From NCBI GenBank assembly GCA_020736575.1, contig JAGPYM010000025.1, forward strand, positions 186,001 through 250,000: a stretch of 64,000 bases of DNA. The letters are read 5' to 3'. Every line of letters begins with the position of its first letter. Position 1 is the first letter of the stretch. Both the position numbers and the translations under genes were made by a program. Of the stretch, positions 1 through 10,023 are shown piece by piece. Source of the DNA: Thelonectria olida. Its lineage: Eukaryota > Ascomycota > Sordariomycetes > Hypocreales > Nectriaceae. The notes below the pieces were generated by a model, which did no database searches, had not been told where the DNA came from, and saw only the letters and a list, made by a program, of their open reading frames with translations.

Positions 1-328
1 GGTCAGGAACGAATAAGGATGGAAAGTCTGTCGAGGCATTGATCGAGGGTCCCCTGGGCGAACGCGCCGACCGCATCGACATCATGGCCGAAGTCCCCGG
101 TTTCGTCAGAACGATCATCGCCGGAGCGGCTGGTACCAGGCCCTACATCTACCAGGTTCGTCACAATAATCTGTGGAAAAGAGGATGGCCAAGTCTTCCT
201 ATACTAACACACCCCAGTACTACCCCAAGAAGCTTTCCCTGAAACTCAAGATTGGTGACCAAGAGATCACTGAAGAGGGTCATCTGTGGACCGAGGCAAC
301 CTTCATCTCGGACCCCGGTTCGTCCTAG
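1..328 (+). CDS. 3' end of an unidentified gene, cut by window edge
   Basis: This is the last part of a plus-strand gene. The frame is open from base 3 and runs through [16 protein letters not shown] to Q at 155. A 62-nt intron (156-217, donor GTTCGT, branch-like CTAAC at 204-208, acceptor CCCCAG) joins it to [14 protein letters not shown]... and a TAG at 326-328. The C-terminus carries [10 protein letters not shown] do not recognise the family. A lipocalin/AttH-like C-terminus is conceivable, but that is only an impression. The 5' part lies outside the window, so length and start are unknown. The intron is inferred; without it the frame would stop at 242. Confidence 0.55.
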
Positions 329-758
329 ATGTGACGCCTAGCAGTCGCAGGATGTAATACCAAGTCGTACACGAGGGTGAGCGGGAGTCTCGCTATTGGG
401 AGGTTGAACGTCTTTTTCGGGCGAGGGCCAAATAATTATTTAAATACATTCTAGTAATTGTTTTATAATACCGTTATTATTTGAGCAGACTCAATCACAA
501 TAGATACTTTCCTGAATTATGATTTCGCTATGAACTGAGCTGGACTGGCTTTGAAAGACTCATGATAATCTCTCACGCCCTAAGATTGTCACGACACGAG
601 CAAAGGAGCGTTATACATGCGAACGAAAACCAACTACATGAATAAAACCGATTGATGCTATGCTTGGCAACTAGAAATATGAAAGTCAACCTTGAGCTGT
701 GCAAAAGGGCTTCAGCAGCGAGGTTAGCATTCCAACCGAAGCAGATGATGTCGATCCG
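329..758. other. Intergenic, AT-rich
   Basis: This lies between two convergent genes. The stretch at about 430-490 is strongly A/T rich. I see no coding sequence or repeat. Confidence 0.6.
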
Positions 759-1699
759 TTACACAGCGACTCGAAATTGCACCACTTCAGATTCCTCCCC
801 GTACAGCAAAGCGCGATCTTCGACCCACTGGAAGAGACACGAGCCGCACGCGCTCCTCACACCAAAAGTATTTAGCTCAATCAATTCGCCACGGTCTGTC
901 TCTTCGTCGTAGAGTACGTCGAATGTGAAGCCCTGGATCCGGAGACGGTCATCGTTCTCGTTGGATCCGAGGTCCTGGAAATCGCCGATGATCTTGGTGT
1001 GCACTGCCTCGATATGATGCAGCACCCGTCGTGCGATTGCCTCTCTCTCGTGTGAATCCTTTCCCGCAAACATCCAAGGTTTGTGCCATTTGTATTGACT
1101 GACTGCTGTGATGCGCAACGAGTCGGGCGCACAGAAGACTCGATACTCGTTCTCAGTCCTCATCCTTGAGTCGAAAGGTAGAAAAAACATGGCCATTTCC
1201 TGGGCATCGTGATTGAGCATATTGTTGAAGGTGTTCGTGGCTCTTGTAGATGTGGTAAGACGGAGAATAATGTCGTCAATGGAGTGCAGCGACATCTGCC
1301 CTGGAATCGTCTGAGTGCCGTCTTTCGGTGAGCACGCTCCGAGGCGCGTGAAAAGACCTTCTTGTGAGAATTTCAGTCTTTCGAACGCCGGATAGACACT
1401 GTCGCGGAGATCTTCTTCATAGACTCGATTCATAACGCGCGTGTGAATCGAGGCGCCTGCGGCCTCCACGAGTAGGCGCACCTGTGCGCGCTTCAAGGAG
1501 CGACTTGTAGAGCTGCGGGCGGAAGACCTCGTGTCCGCATGATCAACGGGAGCCATCTGTCGAAGGACGTTGGTATTTCGGTTGGTATGGGAAGATCTGG
1601 CGCCTCAGCTGCCTTGTGGAATGCTGTGTTGAAATTTGTAGGCACGCCCGTGTCGAGATCCCGGCGTACATCTTCGAAGTCGACTATGTGGAGATTCAT
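759..1699 (-). CDS. Cdc123/D123-like ATP-grasp protein, with a frame break
   Basis: Two overlapping minus-strand frames together look like one D123-family gene. Frame 1 starts at the ATG at 1699 (MNLHIVDFEDV...) and carries SFDRWLPLI, which resembles the family's N-terminal segment; it stops at 1493. Frame 2 covers about 1556 to the TAA at 759. It holds GLFTRLGACSPKDG, an EYRVFCAPDSLRITAVSQY segment and ELIELNTFGVRSACGSCLFQW, matching the family's 'RLsarSPKD', 'E.RvFV...aisQY' and 'LIE.NPf...s.s.LF.W' blocks. Cdc123 is an ATP-grasp chaperone for eIF2 assembly; fungi also carry divergent paralogues and this looks like one. The two frames differ by +2. The only GT-AG intron found that fixes this (71 nt, donor GTCTTC) has a poor donor, so a frameshift, sequence error or pseudogene is equally possible. 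Confidence 0.6.
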
Positions 1700-2255
1700 T
1701 TTCTTGTCACTTTTGAAGAATCCCGTGAAGCAAACTGATTGTTCTCGGCTGGTGAAGGAAGCGCCTTTGAACGATGATAAAACAAGGTGGCTCGAATTGT
1801 GATGAGGCTGAGATGCGGATGACCAGGTCCGTGGGATCGTGAGATGAGTCAGACGGTGTAGAGTGATTACTCAAACGCGCTTTCTGCACTTTATTTCGCT
1901 GCTCATTGGAATCATAATTGAATCAAGTTTTCGAAACAAGGGTTGACTACAACACTTAAAAGAGCCATCAGTGTCTGGCCGTTATTATACTTCTCCCGCT
2001 GCTGCCTGTTACATCGCCTCATGCCATGCCTTTCGTAGAAATCACGAAAATCGATGGTTGGTCTGGAGTTATGTCAAAATCAAAGAATGATTCAGAAATA
2101 GAGCCACAGGTATTTGATTCGAAAACTAACATGTCATGTCCCAAGAAGCTATTCTGGCATACCTCAGTGCTAGTCTTGGTGTTGGCTAAGCTCGCTCCGA
2201 CACACCACATCCTACATACTTCATACACTTTCCCACCACATCGACAGGCGGCTTC
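1700..2255. other. Intergenic
   Basis: This is the upstream region of the D123-like gene and the 3' side of the pectate lyase gene. Open frames here are antisense to each other and show no family features. Confidence 0.6.
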
Positions 2256-3398
2256 TCAACAGTTGGTGCTTGCTCCGGAGACAAAGCAGTAGGTTCCATC
2301 AGCACCAGACCCAATCTTGGTGGGCTCGTCGCCGCTCGAATTGCCGGTGTATCGATCACAGGTCTTGCCGTCATCCTGGCAACAGTTGGTCATGGTGCAC
2401 GTGTCTCCGTAGTTTGTGTTGATGCCACACAGAACGCCTCCGTCAACGGCGATGACGTTGGTCAAGACGATGTTGCGAGGGCCGCCATTGCCGGAGCAGT
2501 TGCCGCAGCTTCGAACCACCTTGCCGTAGTCGTTGGCGTAGAAGTTTTTGATCTCTACCGTGCCACGGCCGTTGAACTGGACAATCTTATCCGAGGCATG
2601 GAAAGCGCCGCCGCCGTTGATGTAGGAAGTTCCGCTGGACTGCTTGAGAGTGCTAGAGACGAAACCTGTCAGTTCGGGTTCTAGTTAGGCGGGATGGAGG
2701 GCGATTTACATGGCATCTTCGCAAACATCAGACCACCAGACATTGTTAAGGGTGCTTCAAAATCAATTAGCATCTTGCCACGTAACATGGGAATGTCTGG
2801 AGACTTACCAGGTTCCTCGGCAGTGAACACCCTCTGCTTGGTTCGGCCCGATGATGACATTAGACAAGGTAGCGCCGTCTGCAAGAATGAAGATTGCGTC
2901 GTCCTCGCCCGTCTCAGTTTGCTCCTCGCAAACCTTGGCTGTTGTGGCAGGATTAGCATCAAGTGTTGTTTGTCTTTTGCTGAAATCACTTCATGAAGGG
3001 AACTCACTGCTGCGGTCGTATCGCTTCATACCACCATCGAGTGAGCTAGTGACCGTAATGGCGGCAGCGCTGGTGACCACTCCAGAGGAAGCGGGAAGAG
3101 TAGTCGTTACGCCCGTAGGTACAGTACCGCCACTACTACCAGTGGCCGTGGTCTGCGAGCCACTACCAGTGTAGTAGCACGAACACTCCTTGGAGATGAG
3201 GCTTGGCTTCTGGGAACAGTTGGTGGCCCATGATGGAAGATTGGTTGTGGCGGTGACGACGCTCTTCGTAAAGGTTGCGCAGAAGGCCGAGGCGGTCGCT
3301 GATTGAGACTTGATGAAGCTGGCGCAGCTGTTGCTGGCAGGATCCAAGCAGCCGAAGACGGCTGGGAGAAGAGCGAGAATGGAAAGTTGATGCTTCAT
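2256..3398 (-). CDS. Secreted pectate lyase, polysaccharide lyase family 3 (PL3)
   Basis: The model has four exons: 3398-3008, 2938-2809, 2754-2710 and 2652-2256, with introns of 69, 54 and 57 nt, giving 320 aa. It starts with a signal peptide ([16 protein letters not shown]). A Cys-rich module of about 60 residues follows (seven Cys, including [14 protein letters not shown]) and then a Ser/Thr/Gly linker. The catalytic PL3 domain begins at [13 protein letters not shown] and continues with [56 protein letters not shown] and [13 protein letters not shown]3 enzymes cleave polygalacturonate by beta-elimination with calcium outside the cell. All three splice junctions restore conserved family sequence, so the model is firm. 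The extra N-terminal module is not part of the basic PL3 fold and may bind wall material. A TATA-like element lies at 3476-3485. Confidence 0.93.
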
Positions 3399-4560
3399 GA
3401 TTAGTTTGGAGCTGTCAATCTTGATGATGTTGCTGTGACTGAAGTGCCAGGTTTGGAGACGTGAAGAGACTGCTGATATATATACTTTTGAAATCAACAT
3501 GATTGTTAGCATTTATATCTTCTTGAATGCCAAAGATGCGACTATCCCAGGATCCCAATACGGCAATTCTGGAAGCAAGCACCGGATAGGGAACCGCAAG
3601 AGCCATTCTTTACTGTTCTTCCACCAATCATGTTCTGTTGTCACTCGTGCCACACTATTGGGAATGTTACATTTCCAGGATACTCGAATAAACTGACTGG
3701 CCCAGACATGAGTACCCTTTTCACCGACAAGAAGCATTGTCTGCTCAGAGGGACGGAGAAACTCCTGCCCAACCTCCCCAACAGACAACCATTTCGCCCA
3801 TGAGCTGAAACAGCCCATGGCATTTTCAAGGAGTCCAGTCGCGAGTCGAATGAGAAGCGGACCTTGACACCCCGTTGGTAAACATCCCGGCTGCTATACG
3901 CGTGTTTTGAGAAGGATCGCCTCTGCCCCTCGGAAATTAGCCTATTAGAGGTGCTGCCATCTTGAGTTGTGCCTTCAGCCCATGCTATCCCCGAGGAGCC
4001 GAGATGCTTGTACAATAAGCATAATGAGGGGTCTTCCTACCCTGGTTATGCTCGCTTAGCTTGCTTTAATTTGTTCTTTCTGGTCACTGTAGTCACTGCA
4101 TTCATGGGATTGGGTGCTCTTGGTGGCTTTTCCTTAACGATTGGTAATGCCGCAAGTCGGGCCGTCGGCACAAGATTGGAGGAATATCATCAATAAACAG
4201 CCACCAATTGCTTGCTGCGGAACAATGATCCAAGTTTCTGGGGGGCATCCGGAACTCCAACGTACCAACCAGTCCCAGTTCCTCGACGTTGTCCTATGAC
4301 TCCTCCCACCCCGCCTTCGCTCGCACCGACTTGCACAGTCTGCATGCAAAACCTGGAGATGTCACCAACAAGGTATGTCATGTGAGGAGGCCATCATTTC
4401 CGTATTAGTTGGGTGTCTATCTAATCTTTTAAGTGAGGAGCATTAGTTCTAGTTTCACGCGAGTTGATAATTAACTTGAGTATAGTTTAGAGATCCTTCG
4501 GTAGTCGAGCTCCCAGCATCCTCCACCCATTCGCAACGTCCAAATCCTCCTTCTTGTCCC
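3399..4560. other. Intergenic with TATA element of the pectate lyase gene
   Basis: A TATATATA run at 3476-3485 lies about 80 nt before the pectate lyase start. I see no gene or repeat in the remaining kilobase. Confidence 0.6.
3476..3485 (-). promoter_or_regulatory. TATA box of the pectate lyase gene
   Basis: This alternating TA run on the minus strand lies 78-87 nt upstream of the ATG at 3398, a normal distance for a fungal TATA element. Confidence 0.5.
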
Positions 4561-5977
4561 TTACTGTGAAAATGCGGTTGTCACCGTCCGGATCCGGTAT
4601 ATAAAAGCAAGTTTGGCCCTATCATAAAACCTGTCAGTACTCTGGGATGATGCGAAGTTGCCTCTTGAATATGAATTTACGCTGCTCACCTTTCCTAACG
4701 TCAGCTTTATAGGGCCCTCCATCATCAGCACGGGCTGGTAAGTCCGTGGCGGAAGCTTTCCATTGATCATGGAAACAATGTTTTCTGCCACAATCATGGA
4801 TTGAAAGAAGCCGGCGCGTGCCATCTTTGGTCCACCGGTCTCGGCTACATCGCCCAGAGCAAACACGTTGTCGGCATATGCCTCAGGAGATTGAAGCTGA
4901 AGTGTTGGCCTGACCAAAATTCGATGCGTCGTCTTGGATATCGCTTCAGGTGCGTACTCTTGCAAGATTCCAGAGTTCGGCTTTTGGCCTGTACAAACGA
5001 GCTGATGCCCAGTTGGCAATTGTCAGCTTTCATAGGTATTCAACGAAGGAGGGTGTAGTAGAACAGGTCATGTATCATGGATTACTTACAACCAAGTCAA
5101 ATTTCTCCACGTCACCGTTGCTGAGTTGAAGTGACTTAGCATCCGGCAAGACAGTAGCTCGCTCATTGTAACGCATCACAACTCCCATTTTATCCATGAC
5201 TTCGGATGCACAGTCATGAAGCTCTGGGCCGAAGCTAGGGAGGAGCTTGTCCCGAGAACTGAAGATTGTCACGTCCCTGGTGGAATGGAAGCTTTTAATG
5301 TCCGTGGCCATTTCGACTCCCACAGCTCCAGCGCCGATGACAGCTATTCGCTGCGCGTCTTGAATTTGGCGATGGATAGAGCGCAGTTCTTCGCAAGCGC
5401 CTTCGTGGTCTGTAGATGCGGCCTTTGCCGGTAACTGCTGACTTGAACCGGTAGCAATGACAAGATAACTGAAGGCGATCTTCTCTCCTGATTTCAACCA
5501 GACGGCGTCCGAATCGACTTTGTTTACAAAGCCCTGGATGCGTTGAAAGGAGCCAATCGGCGCGGCCCGTGTTATGTCTTTGTAAGGAATGAAGGCCTTT
5601 TTCTCATGACCTGGGATGACAGAAAATCGAGGAAAAGCGAACAAGAAGTTGAAGTGAGAATTCTTCTCAATCATCACGACCCTCCATCCAGAGGGGAGCG
5701 TTTCGGTGAGGAATTTGGCGGCCTGAATGCCAGCGAATGAGCCGCCGACAATGACGACGTTCTTTGGCGACTCTGCAGCTTGGTATGTCCAGCCATGGTA
5801 GGTTGCACGAGCTTTGTGACGAATTAAACCGCAGGAGATGGAGAAGATGTGCCTTGTTAGGCGCAAGATGAACCCGGCGATGCTGAGCGCCATGTCGAGT
5901 GATGCGAGCAAGATCACAGGCGAAAGGGAACACAAAGACTTGAAAACCAATATGACAGGATCAGGCAGCCGAAGCAT
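4561..5977 (-). CDS. AIF2/AMID-like FAD-dependent NAD(P)H oxidoreductase
   Basis: The exons are 5977-5090, 5001-4690 and 4641-4561, with introns of 88 and 48 nt, giving 426 aa. After an N-terminal hydrophobic segment of about 50 residues (a likely membrane anchor), VVIVGGSFAGIQAAKFL forms the FAD-binding Rossmann loop. IAVIGAGAVGVEMA is the NAD(P)H-binding loop, and FALGDVAETGGPKMAR is the second FAD-contacting motif. Family members (AIF2/FSP1/NDE2-like) oxidise NAD(P)H and pass electrons to quinones, often at membranes. The first intron joins FDLV to LVCTGQKPNS, the conserved 'DLV..tG..PN' block. The second intron is in frame (48 nt, GTGAGC...CCCAG), so a read-through version is also possible; I prefer splicing because TLGKSTDRF then fits the family better. 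Confidence 0.85.
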
Positions 5978-6600
5978 TGTTTCGGGGCTGCTATATAAAC
6001 GCCATCGGGGAACTCGGACATGGTCGTCGGTGTTTTGGCGACTCGGACATAATCCACCTCGAGACCGAAATACACGGACTTTCCATGGAGGCTCCGCGGT
6101 GTTTAGGCACTTTAATATGAATTCGACCCCGGTTTAGCCCGAGCTTCGGGGTCCTGGACTGTCTTACGCAACAGTCTCGAGCGTTGCATTTGCATTCCAG
6201 GCTGCAATGTCCGAGGCCGATTACGGCGCCGCAGCCCTCTGGGCGGACACGCGATCGAGGGAGAAATCAGCCCCGTTCAGAAGTTCAGAGGCGCATCGTT
6301 GTTGCGAGGCATTCAGAGACATGGCTTATTACCTAAGACGACTCTATCGAACGCATCTTGTTTGAACGCATACAGTAACTCGGTTCTTGAGGATTTGCCA
6401 TGTGCAGTAGTGAAATTTGTACAAACATTCTTATACCACCATCTTTAGCCAATATTGAGATCTTTTCCAACAGCACCGGTACTCTACACTCCGCGTCCAT
6501 TGAAAGTATTGCTGATATCCTGTCGGTCGTACTCTGGAAGCTTCGTGCTCGAATTGCTGACTTGCATCGCAGAAATCCCAGTGACAGCCGCCTCGTTGGG
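5978..6600. other. Intergenic between AIF-like and phosphorylase genes
   Basis: A TATATAA-type element is at about 5992-5999, very close to the AIF-like ATG. Minus-strand frames at 6333-6600 lie just past the phosphorylase stop. They could be remnants of a longer 3' end, but no splice donor near the stop supports adding them. Confidence 0.45.
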
Positions 6601-7545
6601 CTAGAGATATGACAGCAGCTCCTTGGTACACGCAGCGGCAGTCGCCGCGGCATACCCATGCCAATTATCGTTCTTGTGAGAGTCGGCGTAGTCGGAAATG
6701 CCGCGAACAACGATGCAGGGGGACTCGGTCATCATACCCGCAGCCTCCATCTCGAAGCAGAGGACTTCGCCAACCTTTTCGAGTACCTCGTCGCGTCTTT
6801 TAGACCTCTTGATCACGCTATCACCCGAAGCAATCAGGCCGTAGTGGATCTTGGGACTGGTCGAGCGGCGAGCAGGCCTTTGGACTCGTCTTGTTTGGTC
6901 GCACGTCCGGCAAGACGACCCTTTGATTTGGTGAGAGTATCCCGCTTCGAATAAGATATCATCGTCGTGGGGCCGCTCGTACTCTTGAATATCCCAGCCC
7001 TCAGACTGTCCCTTGTCCATCACGGCCGAAAGAAACTCCTCAATCCGATTCTTTCCAACGCGATGACTGGCTCTCATTTTCCCAACGGCATTTATGACTT
7101 CAGTTGGAGGGGGCATTAAGAAACCCGTCAGATGGAAGCCGCCTTCAGAATCTCTGCCGAGGTCGTATTGGACGACGCCCCCATACTTGCCGTCAGGCAT
7201 GCCCACCACCACGTCGCCGAGGCGAATATCTTGCTTGCTTGTCGGAACTCCTCCCCCGATACCGACAAAAAACCTCCACTGAGTGCGACGAAAACTGCGT
7301 GCTAGGTGCGCAGCCACGAATGCGGCAGCTGCTTTGCCCTGTGTTCCTGGAAGGCACGTCAACACCACGTTGTGGCCATGAAGGTCGCCCAGGATGTAAT
7401 TGAGGGGATCCGCATCATCGGTCGGGAGATCGTCGTGTTCGTGGTCCAGCATGAACCGAACTGCACTCATTTCGAGCTCTAGGGCGCAAACCACAGCGAC
7501 AGTATAGTCATCGTGAGTCCTCACAAGCTTGCTTTTGGGCGGCAT
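6601..7545 (-). CDS. Stand-alone nucleoside phosphorylase (PNP/UDP superfamily) domain protein
   Basis: This is a single exon of 314 aa from the ATG at 7545 (MPPKSKLVRT); an in-frame ATG at 7614 would add 23 residues. The protein is one PNP/UDP phosphorylase-like domain: YTVAVVCALELEMSAVRFML, FFVGIGGGVPTS, DIRLGDVVVGMP, CFEMEAAGMM and IVVRGISDYADSHKND. The Asp in SDYAD matches the catalytic/base-binding position of the superfamily. In filamentous fungi this version is best known as the N-terminal domain of NLR-like (NACHT/ankyrin or NACHT/WD) proteins. Here it ends in TAG right after the domain helix (AAACTKELLSYL), with no NACHT or repeats downstream. It may act alone as a nucleosidase or be a truncated NLR; the sequence cannot decide. 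Confidence 0.88.
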   Translation of the reverse strand: MPPKSKLVRTHDDYTVAVVCALELEMSAVRFMLDHEHDDLPTDDADPLNYILGDLHGHNVVLTCLPGTQGKAAAAFVAAHLARSFRRTQWRFFVGIGGGVPTSKQDIRLGDVVVGMPDGKYGGVVQYDLGRDSEGGFHLTGFLMPPPTEVINAVGKMRASHRVGKNRIEEFLSAVMDKGQSEGWDIQEYERPHDDDILFEAGYSHQIKGSSCRTCDQTRRVQRPARRSTSPKIHYGLIASGDSVIKRSKRRDEVLEKVGEVLCFEMEAAGMMTESPCIVVRGISDYADSHKNDNWHGYAAATAAACTKELLSYL

Positions 7546-8579
7546 GGTGATGGATAAGAACCTGACTGGCAGTTCTGAGAGGTAGGGGATGTGTTGACTG
7601 GACTGGACGACCAAGACGGGGAGGTAAAGGCAGCCCTGTATCTGGAGGGCCTAATGAAAAATTGAAGATGATGAACGATGCGTCTCTCTTGCGAAGCGGC
7701 CTAAAGTTAAAGAGGAGGAGATACTCAGTTCTTCAGACCGAGAGTTCCTTAATATACACGCTCTTGTCAATCAGTTTAGGCGCGCGAGAGGGTTGTTGGT
7801 GATGTCCCAAAGCTTGTTGGTCCCAGCCGCCTTCGCCTGGTCAATATACCCAATGAGACAGCCCGAGATGCCCCATGCTGACGGAGCTGATCTGCACCCA
7901 AAGCAGTTGGTTTCAGAGCAACCCCGGCGGCGGCTACACTGTGGGTTCCATTGGGCAGGTAAATGCGTACTGGCACTCTCATCACGCTAAACGCCAGCAT
8001 CGTATTCACCTTTCGAAAATGACAATTTTAGACGTCCCCTGTGCATCCCTTTAGCCTTTCAGAAGTGGCGCGATGATGGCCAAATACGATTGCTAAGGAT
8101 CAGAAGTGAGCCGAGAAAGGGCAAGGCAAAGCAACTGCGTGGCATCATTGACGATTGTACAAACGGCCCAACCTCACTGTTTCCTACGTTTTGTGCTAGG
8201 GGTCTGACTGACGAGTGTCAATCTGATGGATACCAGATTCTTGACGTGATGATTCAAACGACTGCAGCGAGCTCGGTTAAAGGAGGGTGTCAAGCTGCAA
8301 TAGAGAGGGCATTAAAGAAAAATCTGAAGAGCTGAATTCCAAGTCAAGGCTCTCCCTAAAACTTGAGAAGAATGCGGAAGAGGCGTCGAGGGTTGTTGAC
8401 GAGCACACCGAGAGCCGTGTACTGAAAAGGGAATGGCGACCAATGATGAACCTTTCGGAAACTTGAACCGGCTATGTCTGCGCTGTGGAAGCTCGAGATC
8501 GTTGACAGAAAATGAGTGATCGCAAAAAGAGTTTTGTTTGGAATTTTGAGTGTTGAGTTGAAGGGTAAATAGTTAACTT

Positions 8580-8660
8580 GAGCGGACTGGAGCGGGCTCA
8601 AGCAGACTGGAGCGGACCGAGCGGACACAATCGGACTGAAGCGGACTGGAGCGGACTGAT
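8580..8660. repeat. Tandem decamer repeat, consensus GAGCGGACTG
   Basis: Eight imperfect copies of a ten-base unit (GAGCGGACTG and variants such as GAGCGGGCTC, AAGCAGACTG, AATCGGACTG) follow head to tail. One copy is a base short. An inverted pair of the same motif (GTCCGCTGCAGTCCGCTCC) lies about 120 nt downstream at 8778-8796. The array is in an intergenic region; an open minus-strand frame across it is a by-product. Confidence 0.85.
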
Positions 8661-8942
8661 GAAGCAGGCTTAACAATGTCATAGTGGGTTTCATCAACTT
8701 GTTTGGTGGAAGTTGTTTCTCGTAATCCAATGGGAGACAGCCGCATATTCGGCTTCATCTCATGTCGCCTAGTGGGCGTCCGCTGCAGTCCGCTCCAACA
8801 CACCTCTTACAGATTGTCCATAACAATTGAGCCCTAGACAGGACCTCTATCACCTTAGGATATCCAGACGAGCACGCCGAGTGAGTCACCAGCCAGGCGA
8901 CAATTTCCCCCCTTTTGGAGAAAGAACCGTGATTGTCACTAC

Positions 8943-8949
8943 TATATAA
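8943..8949 (+). promoter_or_regulatory. TATA box of the SDR gene at 9063
   Basis: TATATAA lies 114 nt upstream of the ATG at 9063, followed by a pyrimidine-rich leader. Confidence 0.55.
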
Positions 8950-9062
8950 CAGCTCGTAGAATCAACCCAAATCGAGTCCATTGACTACCAGGCACATCTT
9001 GACCTTGTCCCCCATTCTTTCCCAATACAGCCCAACTCACCAAGTGTCCTGAACAATTCGTC

Positions 9063-10023
9063 ATGGCTCCCCTCGTGTGGTTCATTACAGGATGCTCATC
9101 CGGGTTTGGGCGCGCCCTGGTCGAGCAAATCCTCGCCCGTGGTGACCGCGTGATTGCTACCGTACGTCGGCCTGAAAGTGTCGACGACCTGAAGGCAAGT
9201 GGTGCAGCCATCTTGCAGCTTGACGTGTGCAGTGACCAGAAGAGCATCGATGATACCATGGCCAAAGCAATTGCTATTTACGGCCACATTGATGTCCTAG
9301 TCAACAATGCCGCATACATTGCTGCTGGCGCTTGGGAAGATGTTTCGTGAGTTGTGCAACCGTTGCTCAGCCCGCCTGGAGCTCACAACAATATAGGGAC
9401 GAAGCCTTCCGTGCCAATTTCGACACAAACGTTTTCGGTGTTCTCAAGGTCACTAAAGCTCTTCTTCCCCATTTCCGCCAAAGACGGTCAGGCACAAATG
9501 TCTTTATTAGCTCCCGCTCCGGTTGGTGGGGTGACGCATTTGTTGGCCCATACTCGGGTACCAAGTTTGCTCTCGAGGGTAAGACGCCTCTGATGAAGGT
9601 CAGATTGTGTAGATGTGCTAACTGGACATCCTAGGTCTTGCCGAAAGCCTGTGGAGGGAGACAGAGCCTTTAGGGATAAGAACCCTCATGATTGAACCAG
9701 GACGGTTCCGAACGTTGCTTTTGTCCAACACTAACTTGAAGGTCGTGCAATCTGCCATTCCAGATTATGCGCGACCATCTGAAGAATTCAGCAAAATGCT
9801 GGCCACGGAGGATCGGACGCAACCCGGAGACGTTGACAAGGGAGTGTCTATTATTATAGATCTAGTGCGTGGAGAGGGTGTTGCGGACGGCAAGAAGATC
9901 CCTTTTCGGTTGCCTTTAGGGACGGACTGCTATGAGTCTATCAAAGAGAAGTGTGAGGGAACCTTGAGAGTTCTCGACGAGTGGAAGGATGTCATCAACA
10001 GCACCGACCATGCCGGGTTATAG
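9063..10023 (+). CDS. Short-chain dehydrogenase/reductase (SDR), retinol-dehydrogenase-like
   Basis: The exons are 9063-9346, 9397-9578 and 9635-10023, giving 284 aa. TGCSSGFG near residue 10 is the classical SDR cofactor loop, VLVNNAAY the NNAG-type motif, and YSGTK the Tyr-xxx-Lys catalytic pair, with a Ser in the preceding SSRSGWW. A basic residue after the second strand (TVRRPES) favours NADP(H). The substrate cannot be told. The introns (50 and 56 nt) have good GTGAGT and GTAAGA donors. The second falls at phase 1 in the Gly after FALEG, the same place as in the SDR at 40837-41758, which shares the WFITG.SSGFG start; the two are probably paralogues. Confidence 0.92.

Larger units (their letters stand above)
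7546..9062. other. Intergenic with decamer repeat and SDR promoter
   Basis: This 1.5-kb gap lies between divergently transcribed genes. It holds the GAGCGGACTG-type repeat (8580-8660) and a TATATAA box at 8943-8949. No other coding signal was seen. Confidence 0.6.

Noticed and set aside
6333..6600. A 3' exon extending the phosphorylase gene into a longer NLR
   Set aside because: No usable splice donor lies just before the TAG at 6601, and the downstream frames lack NACHT or repeat motifs.
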